DNA of 48,975 nt from NCBI RefSeq assembly GCF_001293775.1, contig NZ_LGLN01000081.1:79927-128901 (forward strand). Reading direction: 5' to 3'. Positions 48,825 through 48,975 of the stretch are shown here, piece after piece. The DNA comes from Pseudomonas syringae pv. cilantro. Lineage in GTDB: Bacteria > Pseudomonadota > Gammaproteobacteria > Pseudomonadales > Pseudomonadaceae. Below the pieces are notes generated by a model that saw only the letters and a list, made by a program, of their open reading frames with translations, was not told the origin of the DNA and searched no databases. Position 1 is the stretch's first letter, and every line of letters begins with the position of its first letter. Both the position numbers and the translations under genes were made by a program.

Positions 48825-48975
48825 GCGCAGTCATAGCGTTCGCCGGTGTGCGCAAGTCCCGAGAGGCCCATATATCTGGCTTCTGCCCGCGGAGGGCGTG
48901 GGAGATTCAGGAGGTTACGACGGCTGCGATGGGCTGCGAAGCGGCCCCGAAACAGGCTACCTCGGCTGTGTCTGG
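48825..48975. other. Right edge of the window, no gene seen
   Basis: 151 bp without a supported gene. GGCTGCGATGGGCTGC near 48921 recalls Pseudomonas REP-type sequence but is too short to call. Confidence 0.4.

Noticed and set aside
1..48975. HrpL boxes and type III effector genes expected in P. syringae accessory DNA
   Set aside because: Reading by eye for GGAAC with CCAC at 15-17 nt on both strands gave no acceptable pair; a motif scan would be needed for certainty.

Overview
The window looks like chromosomal DNA of a fluorescent pseudomonad, most likely the Pseudomonas syringae group. The grounds are GC-rich coding sequence, Pseudomonas-type gene orders (hisB-hisH-DUF2164-hisA-hisF; mutY-yggX-tRNA-Phe; gpmI-envC-ctpA-divergent deacetylase facing secB-grxC-rhodanese), an OprD-family porin beside sulfonate uptake genes, an orphan Rhs-core gene, and an intergenic repeat that I recognise as P. 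syringae-like. Species assignment is an inference; no database was searched.

Layout. 1-989: right part of an IS3-family element whose end has cut an Rhs-core gene (990-1411, minus). 1545-6938 (minus): sulfonate-type ABC transporter (ssuF, ssuB, ssuC, ssuA), the 1-Cys peroxiredoxin lsfA and an OprD porin. No ssuD or ssuE is present, so the cluster can import but not desulfonate. 6939-7947: a long non-coding gap with several palindromes. 7948-15404: housekeeping block (small membrane protein, trmL, secB, grxC, rhodanese-like protein, gpmI, envC, ctpA, YibQ-like deacetylase). 15405-19758: two paralogous secreted trypsin-like proteases flanking a periplasmic binding protein; the first has a nested inverted repeat that reaches its ribosome binding site. 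19817-24238: histidine genes and an aromatic aminotransferase. 24435-30297: OFA-type MFS transporter, AsmA, MutY, YggX. 30399-30474: tRNA-Phe with a clear promoter and terminator. 30778-31592: a two-gene toxin-antitoxin-like module with two palindromes in its promoter/leader. 31773-34373: small lipoprotein, soluble two-PAS chemoreceptor, hypothetical protein.

34398-47434 (minus) is a compact catabolic cluster of 11 genes: haloacid-dehalogenase-like hydrolase, PuuB-like amine oxidase, Tat-exported family-5 binding protein, two Opp-type permeases, a fused double ATPase, a three-subunit flavoprotein/[2Fe-2S] dehydrogenase of the opine-oxidase/HcnABC architecture, an ArgE-type M20 deacylase and a GabD-type aldehyde dehydrogenase. 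Five of its junctions overlap by 4 to 22 nt, which suggests coordinated translation. The parts describe a route: import of a peptide- or opine-like N-substituted amino compound, oxidative cleavage of a C-N bond, hydrolysis of an N-acyl group, and oxidation of the resulting aldehyde. The substrate is not identifiable from sequence alone. This is the most interesting system in the window. A GNAT acetyltransferase (47967-48824, plus) closes the window.
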